Assembly (NCBI GenBank): GCA_032718475.1
Contig: JAUCBJ010007756.1
Location: forward strand, 1 to 52,309
Reading direction: 5' to 3'
Source of the DNA: Nemertoderma westbladi
Taxonomy: Eukaryota > Xenacoelomorpha > Nemertodermatida > Nemertodermatidae
Length of the DNA: 52,309 bases
Position numbers and translations under genes: made by a program. The notes beneath the pieces are model-generated. The model had not been told where the DNA came from, did not search any database, and saw only the letters and a list, made by a program, of their open reading frames with translations. Shown here piece by piece: positions 11,354 through 21,063 of this stretch (position 1 is its first letter; each line of letters starts with the position of its first letter).

Positions 11354-12349
11354 TTGTTGAAAATGTATCATAATATAACAACTGTTTACGATGATAATAT
11401 TAATTTGAACTATAATAATATTAAAGATTATAAAATTGTTGGAGAATATGTTTTACCATATTTCATATATATACTAAGTCTACCAATAAATATATTGACG
11501 TTTTTGCTTTTGAAATGTTCAAAATCTCTCCGTGGGGATCGAATTCATCATTTATTCCAATTGCATTGTTTAGGAGATATAATATTTCTTCTACAGTGGG
11601 TTGTACCCAGTATCGGTGACAGATCTATTGTAATATACACTGTTCGCCAGCCTACGGGAGCCTTTTCTAAGCTCGTTTATGTTGTTTATGTGTGTTTCAT
11701 ACGAATTGGTCTACGAAATTTTTCTCTTTTTCTCACTACTATTGGTATATTTCTCTACTATGTCGACAATTTGAATAAATATTATGAACAGATGATAAAG
11801 TTCTTCAAACTCCACATAGTTATTGGGCATATTAATGTTATATCAATTCTTATATTTTTAATTACAATTATTAATGTGAGCATTCATTACCATATGTCCA
11901 TGGTAACACGCCAAATAGCTAATGATGAACCTGTTTGTTTCACAAGAACATCATTGAATTCTCTAAGTTTAGTTTTTAATGGAATTGTTAAGACAGTATT
12001 TAATTTATTTCCTTATATTTCTATATTATTCTCAATTATTTACATATCTGTCAGACAATTTTTGAAGTTCAGGCATTGCCAGATAATTTATAAAACAGAC
12101 ACTAAGTTGTTTATTATAATTATATCAATATTTTTAATTTTACGTTCCCCAGAGCAAATTGTAGGGTATATGACATTTTTGACGTGGGATATAAATAATC
12201 TACCATTATTAGCTGTAACAGAGATATTTATAATATTATATACATTTTGTGTGCCGTTTGCTATGCTGGTTATTAACCATAATGTGCATGTAACAATCAC
12301 TAGTAATATTTCTAGCATAAAAAAATGGTTAAAAATAGGTTATAAGTAA
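11354..12349 (+). CDS. Divergent seven-transmembrane receptor 2, paralogue-like neighbour
   Basis: An intact single-exon frame of 331 residues with seven hydrophobic segments near 33-53, 65-85, 115-136, 152-175, 206-233, 250-272 and 286-308. TM1 shares the motif shape of receptor 1 (SLPINIL here, GLPSNLI there) and TM2 keeps a CLGD Asp. The TM3 end is YVDNL instead of DRY, and TM6 and TM7 lack the usual class A signatures, so coupling may differ or be lost. The N-terminus carries an NITT glycosylation site. Either ATG 11354 or 11363 could start it; the first is used here. The tandem position suggests duplication followed by strong divergence. It could be an orphan chemosensory or peptide receptor. 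Confidence 0.8.
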   Translation: MLKMYHNITTVYDDNINLNYNNIKDYKIVGEYVLPYFIYILSLPINILTFLLLKCSKSLRGDRIHHLFQLHCLGDIIFLLQWVVPSIGDRSIVIYTVRQPTGAFSKLVYVVYVCFIRIGLRNFSLFLTTIGIFLYYVDNLNKYYEQMIKFFKLHIVIGHINVISILIFLITIINVSIHYHMSMVTRQIANDEPVCFTRTSLNSLSLVFNGIVKTVFNLFPYISILFSIIYISVRQFLKFRHCQIIYKTDTKLFIIIISIFLILRSPEQIVGYMTFLTWDINNLPLLAVTEIFIILYTFCVPFAMLVINHNVHVTITSNISSIKKWLKIGYK

Positions 12350-12879
12350 TAACAAATATATATGATTTCTTATTATTACAAAAAGACCCTATACATAATT
12401 TTACCCTTAAATTGCTGTCATAATACTAATAATTATATGGATTTTTCACATCTTTTCCAGTCCAATTGCATATAAAATATTTTATAACATAACAATAGTT
12501 CTGTGAAATGATCAGTACACTCACTTGAGTCACTAAATTCCGGCTCGTTTTCAGCTGTCCAGGATACATGGATACATGGAACTAATTCAAGTCCATAGAG
12601 ATTGCTGTGTTTATGTTTTTATTAATGTTTAGACTTGTATTTGTATAAGAATAGCTATTTATTTAAACTGAATACCACAACTACTTTTTTCTCTTTTTAT
12701 TGTATTTTAGTTTGAAAAATGTTCTATTGGAGGATGATTGTGCCAATTTAATTCCCATTTGTATTACTACAATATATTGTTATTCCTGATGAAGTTGTTT
12801 ATGATTTCAGATTTCAGACTTGTCAATTAGTGTTAAATGATAATATTGTTATTTTGTCATGGCCAATAACTGGATGGAA
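12350..12879. other. Downstream intergenic region, no gene seen
   Basis: AT-rich. No coding frame or RNA gene is evident. 3' ends of the receptor transcripts are probably here, but no single poly(A) signal is decisive. Confidence 0.4.
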
Positions 12880-13290
12880 GGCCCAATAGCCTCTATAGGA
12901 AAATTAATTAGCCATTTTTATTTTAATTAATTAATTATATTAATTAATTATCATATTCTTAATTAAAATTGGCTAATTCCAAAAATGGTAATATTTATCA
13001 AAATTCCATAAGATAACTTTTAAAGAGCTTCGAAAGCTCGTTCGAATGAGCCAAAAACGAAGAAAATTGGTTAAAAAATGACGGGATTAGTAATTTGAAA
13101 ATGAAAAATGTCATTTTTCAAACTTCACACCAAAATTGGCTGTCTGTGTTCTGGTTGGTTAATTATTTCTGGTACGAAGGATGCACACCAAAGAGCTAAA
13201 ATTTTAATTATAGGGTTTTTTTGGGTCAGTGGAGTTATAGGAAGGTGTTAGTGGAATCTAGTCTGTTTCGGTTTTCTGCCTTTCTTACAA
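12880..13290. repeat. AT-rich hairpin and degenerate dispersed repeat
   Basis: 12902-12975 contains an inverted pair (TTAGCCA...TTTTAATT against AATTAAAATTGGCTAA) around alternating TTAA. From 13020 to 13225 the sequence parallels parts of the 8.1-9.1 kb foldback: GAGCTTCGAAAGCTC near TTCGAATGAGCC, then AAAGAGCTAAAATTTTAATT followed by a T run. I read it as a decayed relative of that element. Confidence 0.5.
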
Positions 13291-13395
13291 TTTGACGGAC
13301 AGACCGTCATACAGAAAAACAATGATAATGATTAAATGATTAGGATTAAAGGACTAGATTAAATAAAGAAACAACAATTTGAAAATTTGATCTAA

Positions 13396-13417
13396 GGGGG
13401 GGGGGGGGGGGGGGGGG
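13396..13417. repeat. Poly(G) homopolymer, 22 G
   Basis: An uninterrupted run of 22 G in AT-rich sequence. No transposon terminus is recognisable beside it. Confidence 0.95.
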
Positions 13418-14210
13418 TATTACATTTTATTCAACTGACATACTCAAGATCTGGTATCAGAATTTGTATCACCTGCGAATTTATTTATAGTTACAAATAA
13501 ATAAATACCTTTGATAGGATGAACACAAGTTAAATAAAATGCAGCTCTAATGGCTTTTCGAATCTAAAGCTAAATTAAATGTTTAGTTATTTATTTTTTA
13601 ATTCATTTATTACACCAGTTAACCAATTTTAAGGGCTTTTTATTACAGAAGACTAAAGGCAACAAATGATAAAGTAGCTAGAGTTAACATTGTAAACGTT
13701 CGAATAAACATTATAAAACTTTACAATACTAAAGGCAACAGGAAGCTATAGATATATAAATAAATAAATGAAATAAAATTGCAAAAAATTCGACAGGCAA
13801 AGAAACCGTTGAGTTTCTTTTTTCAACTTCTGTACATAAAGCCATCTGTGGGCTTTTACATTATTCCCACTAGTGGCTAACAGACAATCTGTGGAAAAAT
13901 TTCTGTATCTGTAGATGCAATGTAACAGTCAGATTATACTTATAGTAGTAGAAGAGGTCTATAGCTACAAAATATGTTGTAACAATATGCAAATAATATA
14001 AGTTGGTGATTTTTTGTTGAATCCGTATTGTTACTGCTGCTTGGAAATTTCGATATGACGTGCATTCCTCTCAAGCAATGCCGCAATCTAGCAGCACTTG
14101 GCTGATTGATAGTTTGTGACTCATTCATGATAGCTCACTGATCTCAAAACGAACTATTAATATTGTAAAGCAAATAAATAGCCTTTATATGAGTTATTAA
14201 TTTAAGAGTC
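13418..14210. other. AT-rich intergenic DNA, no gene seen
   Basis: Tracts such as AAATAAATAAAT and short stop-rich frames. The 13940-14128 minus frame has no motif. Nothing supported. Confidence 0.5.
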
Positions 14211-14442
14211 AGGGGGGAACTCGACGCAAAACCCGCCTTGGCGAATTAATATCCCGCCTCAATGTTAAATTCTCAATTTAGGGAAAGGAGCAGGTTACAG
14301 TGGCATGTTATTTTAAACAAAACAATACACTAAACACAATAGAACAGGTTACAGTTTTATTTTTGAGAATAATCAACTGTTATTTGCGTCGAATTTCCCC
14401 TGGAGAGGGATGAATTTTTATTGCGTCCAGTTTCCCCCCCCT
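14211..14442. mobile_element. MITE-like element, copy 1
   Basis: A 232-bp non-coding element with terminal inverted repeats AGGGGGGAACTCGACGCAA (left) and, read inward from the right, AGGGGGGGAAACTGGACGCAA. A subterminal GACGCAA-type word recurs inside near 14388. It is an inverted copy of 6145-6402. The word GGAGCAGGTTACAG also appears in the inverted repeat at 25.4-25.7 kb, suggesting a related subfamily. No obvious target-site duplication. Confidence 0.75.
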
Positions 14443-14654
14443 ATTTGTAATTTAATCATATTATATTTCATATCAGCGAATATGTATGTTTTGCAATGGT
14501 TGATTAGCAGACTGATACAATGAATACATTTTGCAGTATGTATAGCTGTCAGTGGCTTACACGGTTTCTCAAAGTATTTGAGATATAGACATCAATAGAA
14601 GAGTATTAGACTGCAATAAGTAATAGTGGAAGTCTTGGGGTAAATTTAGTAATA

Positions 14655-14849
14655 CAGGGTGTCCCATAAAATTTGTTACTACTTTGAATTTATATAACTC
14701 CCACGTATGTTGGATAAAATATAAGTTTTTTATATCAATTTAAAGACAATATTCTAACTTAGATTTTGGTCTGTGTTTGGAATCACAACGTTGTCATGGA
14801 AACAAAATATAGGCAATTGAATTCAAAAGCCAGATTTTATACATTCGTA
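14655..14849 (+). repeat. Left terminal inverted repeat of the DD41D transposon
   Basis: A 195-bp arm from CAGGGTGTCCC to ATACATTCGTA. Its complement is at 16341-16534. Confidence 0.85.
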
Positions 14850-14942
14850 GGTGCGGGTATTTATTTTATGAGAAAGTTAGTGTTGATATGGAAATAAGAC
14901 TAGCTAACATTTTGGTTCACTCTTGTGTTTTAAGTTGGAACC

Positions 14943-15972
14943 ATGTTCTCTGGTGAAGAGAAAGTTTTTATTGTAAAAACGTATTTTGAAACTAAGTCGC
15001 CCAAACTGACAGCTAGTGCATTTGGACACAAATTTCCAAATCAGCGTCTTCCTAAATACGCTGAAATTTTAAGATTCGTGAAAAAACTTTCATCCGAATT
15101 CGGTTTCACCAGAAAAAAGGGGTCAGGAAGACGCATTTCGTGTTCCAAGAGAAATCATTGAGGCCCATTTTATCCAGAATCCCAAGACATCACTGAGGCC
15201 GGCATCACTATCATTAAGCTACAGTCGTAGCAGTATTCAAAGAGTTATTAAGAAACTCAAATTTAAATCTTACAAAATTCAGCTCCTACATGCAATTCAA
15301 CAAATCGACTACACCAGACGTGTTAATAATGCGGCCCAGATATTGAACTTTCTAGAATCTAAGGACTTATCCAAGGTATTCTTTAGTGATGAGTCTACCT
15401 TTCATGTCAATGGACAAGTAAATAGATGGAATTCTCGGATTTGGGGAAAGGAAAACCCACACTCAATCGCTGAAAAATCTCGCGACTCACCAAAGGTCAC
15501 TGTATGGGCAGCTATGTCTCGCACACGATTAATTGGTCCATACATTTTTGATACACCAACTGTTACAAGTGCCAGTTATTTAGATTTGATATCTTCATTT
15601 TTTGTTCCTCGGTTAGGAATCCAGCATAGCGATATTGTGTTCCAGCAAGATGGTGCACCGCCACACTGGGGGCTTATCGTTAGGAATTATTTGGACTGTC
15701 ATTTTAACGGACATTGGATTGGCAGAGATGGACCAGTGCTGTGGCCACCACGCTCCCCGGACCTGACACCTTGCGATTTCTATTTAAGGGGACACATTAA
15801 GAACTTAGTTTATAGCCAACCAATTGAATCCTTGGCCCAACTTCGTCCTGCTATTACTGAAGCCTTCAACGGAATACCGAAAGCCCATCTTCAGAGATCC
15901 TTTGCAGAAATGATGAGTAGACTAGAAAAAGTGCAGGAAATAGGAGGTGGCCACGTAGAGATTTACAAATAG
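14943..15972 (+). pseudogene. Tc1/mariner-like transposase, frameshifted
   Basis: The DDE/D transposase would excise and reinsert the element. Residues 1-60 (frame from 14943) have the FSGEEKVFIVKTYFETKS start of the DNA-binding helix-turn-helix. A one-base frameshift lies in the A/G run just before 15124. From there the frame is open to 15972 and includes RRVNNAAQIL, then the first catalytic Asp in FFSDESTFHVNG, the second in FQQDGAPPHW, and the third in PDLTPCDFYLRGH. 41 residues separate the second and third Asp, i.e. DD41D. Without the frameshift the length (~343) would be normal for the superfamily. No start codon is needed at 15343; that is only a mid-frame position. Confidence 0.85.
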
Positions 15973-16340
15973 ATACCGGTACAATAATAGCATTAAACTA
16001 CTAGTGTCTAATCTAACTCTTAGATTCAATTACATTACAAGTACATTACAATTATTCCAGGTTTATTATATCGTCACAGGCATTATTTATTATTTAATGC
16101 TAGAGTGTGTATGCATACATACAGTATTGCATTGATTGTATACTTTATTTGTTTGTCAGATTAGTTAGTATGTTGAATATTGGCACAAAATAAATTGTAA
16201 TAAAATAAATAACCAAAAATAAATCCACTTTATGACCAACGTTCCTCGAATTTTAACCTTTCATAACACACAAGCAATATTCATGACCATGTATCGTCCA
16301 AATAGCGCATTACCTATTTAAACGGCTTCGAAGCTTCACT

Positions 16341-16534
16341 TACGAATGTATAAAATCTGGCTTTTGAATTCAATTGGCTGTATTTTGTTTCCATAACAAC
16401 GTTGTGACTCCAAACGCGGACCAAAATCTAAGTTAGAATATTGGCTTTAATTTGATATAAAAAACTTATATTTTATCCAACATACGTGGGAGTTATATAA
16501 ATTCAAAGTAGTAACAAATTTTATGGGACACCCT
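16341..16534 (-). repeat. Right terminal inverted repeat of the DD41D transposon
   Basis: Reverse complement of the 14655-14849 arm, ending GGGACACCC at the TA-like junction. Confidence 0.85.
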
Positions 16535-16878
16535 AAAATTGTAAATTAAAAATTAAAAATGTATAATTTCCCTGCAGTTTATTATTTATTTATTTATTTA
16601 AACCAGACAATTATATCATAGGGATATTACGTCCATAACTACAGAACAGGTAATATTGTACACAAGCAGAGCACAACCCATTAAAAAGCGCAAAACAAAA
16701 CACAGCACGTAATATATTGTATTGTAATATATATTAGTAAAAGATAAAATATTAAAAAAAAAAAAATCAAGAAATCGAAGGATAAAAAAAAATGTGCACA
16801 GCATGTAATAATGTAGGCAGATTATATTATAAAAAATCAATTGTGCACGAATCCGACTCGACCGAGAAGTTGCCACCA

Positions 16879-17676
16879 CTACAGCCTGTAATAAACTATT
16901 ATTTGACTCCTCCAGGCGGTTGAGTAAAGATTTGCATTATAACTAATAAGTATAAATTTAGGCAAACCAAGTTGCCCAAACATCAATGAGACACTATAGT
17001 CGTAACTAATACCAAAAAGACGTCTGACTATGTTATTATAACCAACTCGGAATATATTGTATATGCCGAGACTGAAATTGCGTCTGGACCATAATGCGTT
17101 ACAATAAAATTGTGTGCAATAGCACTTGAAAAGAGTCTTTTTAACTTCTAAGGAGCATACCTTAAACTTACTGATTAAACAGTTGCCATGCTTATAAAGG
17201 CTGTGCAACTGATTTAAGATGTCATAATCATCATCTGTAGAGTTATGAATGATATGTCCAAGATATTTGTATTGCGAAACAGTTTCCAATACAGAACAAT
17301 TAATTGAAATGTGTTGTACTATCGTAATTTTCAAGGATTTCGGTATGCAAACCATTAATTTGTATTTTTTTACATTAATTTTGATGTCGTGCACTTTCGC
17401 ATAAATTTCGTAGATTTTAATTAGTTTCCTTATACCATGAATAGAATTTGAGACCAAACTCAAGTCATCGGCATATACAAAATTATTCGCTCGTTGGTTA
17501 TTAATAACACAGTCGACACCAGCATTATTAAATTTTACACTTAAATCGTCTATATATAAATTGTAAAGCTTGGGGCTGATGATGCCGCCCTGCTTAGTAC
17601 CATTACTAACTGTAAACTTTTCAGAGAGGCAACCCCCCCAACACACAGATAACGTTTGGAAGCGGTACCTGTAGCT
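16879..17676 (-). pseudogene. LINE reverse transcriptase, C-terminal half
   Basis: The open minus frame contains NGTKQGGIISPKLYNLYIDD (RT block 4), NNFVYADDLSLV (catalytic YADD box), INVKKYKLMV, YKYLGHII and a thumb region ending YYRL with a stop at 16879. Coding similarity continues upstream of the first Met to about 17676 (WYR...SVCWGGCLSEKF), so the frame is truncated by the RTE copy rather than starting at 17646. The YADD residues are intact, but the fingers and palm blocks 1-3 are missing. Confidence 0.8.
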
Positions 17677-18069
17677 GCATAGACCCTCTTACTAGGGCAA
17701 ATCTGGTCCTGTAACTAGGACCCCCTTCGTTCTGGGATAAGGACGCCCTTGGTCCTGGATTAAGGACCCATATACTTGGCTGCAGGGGTATATGGCCTGG
17801 TCAGGCAGATGGTGATCTACCAATGGCTGGTCAGGAGTAGTGTTCTCATGTCCAATCTGATTGCACTTCACTGCACCTGGCAGCAGGGGTACAGGGCATG
17901 ACCCGTACTGGGCTGCACAGTCAATGGTGGGTCATTTGCGCCAGAGTAGATATGGGTGATGGGCCTCATATCTGACTCCACTGCGACACCCACCCTGTGG
18001 AATGGCAAACCAGGGTGTGGTATTTGCCCCGAGAGCTGACTCGGCAAAAAAGCACCCCCAACCCCCACT

Positions 18070-20990
18070 ATGGATTACATTAGTAATGTGGAGGTCCAGC
18101 CACTAGAGGCCAGTGGAATGACTGGACACAATCGGCCTCACAGGCGTCAGTTATCTCCTGACCGGCTGCCTGTCTCACCCCCTACTGGAGAGAGAGCGGC
18201 AAACAATTCTTTGAGTCCCTTTCCTGATGACCTTTCTGGCCCAAACCCTGGGTGACCAGGGAGGCCAGATTGCGAGGGGGAGAGGGATTCTGAGGTTGGA
18301 GGCTACTCTCATGTTCCACCCCGACCAAGAAAGCCATTGGTGAATCTGAGGCAAGTCACTAGACTAGCCTCAGTAAACACCCTAACACTCGGGTCCCCAA
18401 TGCGACAAGGTGAGATGACTGCCTTGGCAGATAAGCTTTCTCTTAGTGCAGTGGGTGTTCAAGAGCACCGAATCCAGACTGGACAGACTGATGAGGTTTT
18501 GATTAAGGACATGGGGGGCGGTTGGCGACTCGCCCTCGCTTCAGCAGATGATAGTGGCAATGGTGGAATTGGTCTATTAATGAATCCAACTGCACATGCA
18601 GCATTGGACAAAATAGACCAAATCTCTAACCGCATCATCCGTTGCCACTTCTCATGTTCTGGAAGACTGGCTAAGAAGTTTCCTAAGGTGGTTCTGATTG
18701 TGTGCTACTCTCCAACTAGTGTTGCCCCTGTAGAGAAGGTGGAAAATTTCTACCAGAATCTACAAGCAGCTACTGATGGAGTGGATCAGCATGCATTCTT
18801 AACATTCCTGGGAGACTTTAATGCCAGTCTGCATCAATCACCTACATCGCCCTGGGTCTATAGCAATAGTGTTAACCGAAATTCTGTCCATCTTCAGGAT
18901 TTTATCTTTGGAATTGGATTTTTTCGGCTGGAAACCAGTTCAAGAAGCGAACTGGAAAGCTATGGACTCATAGTGGACCCAGTGGTGACAAGTCCCAGAT
19001 AGACCATATCCTGTTTCGTAGGAAATACAGGAGCTCTATACAAGACTGTAATGCATTTACACTATGACCCTTCTCCAGTGATCACCGCCTTATTGTGGCC
19101 AAGGTAAGACTTAGTCTGCGTGCTAGCAGAACAACGAAATCTGCCTTGCCGCGGCATGACTGGTCCTCTTTGTTGCAACAGCCAAGTGTGAGATCCAGCT
19201 TCACACTACAGCTGAGCAACAGGTATGAGGTTCTTGGCTCTGAGGCGGCAGATCACTGTGAGGGCTATACTGCCTTCACAGAGGCAGTTAAGTTAGCAGC
19301 TGCAGAAACAGTTCCTGTATACCCTCAAAACAGGAAACGGGCCCCCTGGACTGACAACAAAATTCAGAAGTGCCGAAATGACCTATATAAGGCGCAGAAA
19401 GAGTCCCGACTCAAACAGACTACAGCGGCGAAGAATGCAGTTAAGGCTGCATCTAGGTCCCTGAACAGGCAGTACTCTGTTAATTTACAGGAGCTAATAA
19501 ACAAACAGGTTGATGCCATCAATGATGCTGACGACAGCAGGCAATCATCCCAGGTATGGAGGTCGATCAACTTGCTTGCTGGTCGAAAAAGCCAACCAAC
19601 CAACAAGGTTAAGGCTGAAACACCAGCCGATCGCCTCAATGGTTGGAAGGCCCACTTCGAAAAGCTCCTCAATAATGACAGGGTATTGCCTGATAACTTT
19701 ATAGAAGTAAAAGTGTCTGAGTCTGTACTCCCAGATATTCCCATTGGTGATATCTCCTTTGCAGAAGTGAAGGCTGCTGCAAAGAGCATTAAGACCAATC
19801 GTGCCAGTGGAGAAGACGGTGTTCCCCCTGAGGTCTTTAAAATACCTGAGTGTTTAAAGCTCATCTATCCCATCATAGTAGACATGTACCGAACAACAAG
19901 AGTCCCACAAGAAATGAAAACCATTAAGTTGGTGCCATTTCCCAAGAAAGGCAACCTAACACTCTATGGTTCTTTTCTGGGAATCTCATTGATCTCGATT
20001 GCTGCAAAGCTATACAATAGAATTCTATTAAATCGCATCAGGGATTCCATTGAGAGACTGCTCTGTGGAAATCAGAATGGGTTCCGTAAAGGTCGTGGGA
20101 CCATGGAGCCCGTTTTGGCACTTAGAAGGATAATTGAAGAGTTATCAAAAAAGAAAGACAGGCATCTGGCTGTTATCTTTGTTGACTTCTTCAAGGCCTT
20201 TGATTCAGTCTCTCGCTCACGTATGTTCAGCATACTTTCATTATATGGGATTCCTGATGAAATTATTGCAGCAATCAGATCAGTATACGATGGTTTGACA
20301 ACATTTGTGTCTACTGTTGACGGTGACACAGAACCATTTGAAGTGTTATGGGGCATCCTCCAGGGAGACACACTTGCACCATTCTTGTTTATAATTGTAG
20401 TTGACTATGTTCTACACATGTCCTTAGATCATCATAATGATGATGGGGTGATGATATCTCCACCTACTGGCTCCAGAAGTCGAGGAAATCCTGCCAAGTA
20501 CCTAACTGATCTAGACTTGATCTAGACTGATGACTTAGGAGTACTCTCAGAATCACTAGAGGGAGCCCAACGGCTCCTCAGCTCATTAGAACATGCTGCT
20601 TCTAGTGTTGGTCTTTTTATTAACTCCAGAAAGACCAAAATATTGACAGTTAACTTTGAAAGTCCTCAGCAAGTCTCTGATCGGATGAGCATAAGCTCAA
20701 AAGATGGTATGCTTGAGCATGTGGATGACTTCTGTTACCTGGGATCATGGATCCGGAAGTCAGGTGAGGACCTTCGAATACGTAAGGGAAAGGCATTGCA
20801 TAAGCCAGTGCATAATCTTCTACTTTGGCAGCCTCATGGAGTGAATAAGCATGGTGGACAGCCCATGACTTTCTTGAGACGCATCTTAAAGGACACTGGC
20901 CTTGAAGATGCGGATGATCTAGCAAATGTCATGGGTGATAGGGAGTTGTGGCGGTGCAATTTTGTCGATAAACCGGCACAGCATTCTTAA
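18070..20990 (+). pseudogene. RTE-like endonuclease-reverse transcriptase polyprotein, broken
   Basis: The frame probably begins at ATG 18070 and is stopped by TGA at 18253-18255; the same frame resumes through 18337. The APE endonuclease shows SVNTLTLGS, VGVQEHR (catalytic Glu), FLGDFNA and, after a frameshift near 18935, QIDHILFRR and SSDHRLIVAK. A stop lies near 19063. The RT part (19095-20525) has ASGEDGVPPEVF, LVPFPKKGN, NGFRKGRGT, VDFFKAFDSVSR and LQGDTLAPFLF. A 10-base duplication at ~20511-20530 destroys the FADD catalytic box and adds a stop. A deletion at 20797 removes part of the C-terminal region before HKPVHN, and the frame ends PAQHS. It nicks target DNA and copies RNA in active relatives; this copy cannot. 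Confidence 0.82.
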
Positions 20991-21017
20991 AAATGCAGCT
21001 GCAATGCAGCATGCCGA

Positions 21018-21020
21018 TCC

Positions 21021-21057
<37 letters not shown>

Positions 21058-21063
21058 TGTAGT
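21018..21063 (+). repeat. (TAG)n 3' tail of RTE copy A
   Basis: About 14 TAG units, with one TTG interruption, directly after CCGATCC. Other copies end in two to three TAG units. Short tandem-repeat tails are typical of the RTE clade. Confidence 0.85.

Larger units (their letters stand above)
14655..16534 (+). mobile_element. Tc1/mariner-superfamily transposon, DD41D type
   Basis: A ~1.88-kb element with long terminal inverted repeats (14655-14849 and 16341-16534) that begin GGGTGTCCCATAAAATTTG inward from each end. A TA dinucleotide precedes the left end (14653-14654) and a TA-like junction follows the CCC of the right end, as expected for the superfamily. The repeats match closely except for scattered substitutions. 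It encodes one transposase, broken by a frameshift, so the copy is probably non-autonomous today. Confidence 0.88.
17680..21063 (+). mobile_element. RTE-like LINE, copy A (near full length)
   Basis: The most complete copy of the RTE-like family in the window. A ~400-base GC-richer leader (17680-18069, with repeated CTAGGAC/AAGGAC words) is followed by one endonuclease-RT frame, a very short 3' UTR and a (TAG)n tail at 21018-21063. It sits inside the minus-strand CR1/L2-like LINE. Relative to the other copies it lacks about 320 bases at 20797, between RKGKA and the HKPVHN segment. Related copies are at 28706-31038, 29500-30650, 35143-37312, 37703-38491 and 49090-50189. Confidence 0.82.
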
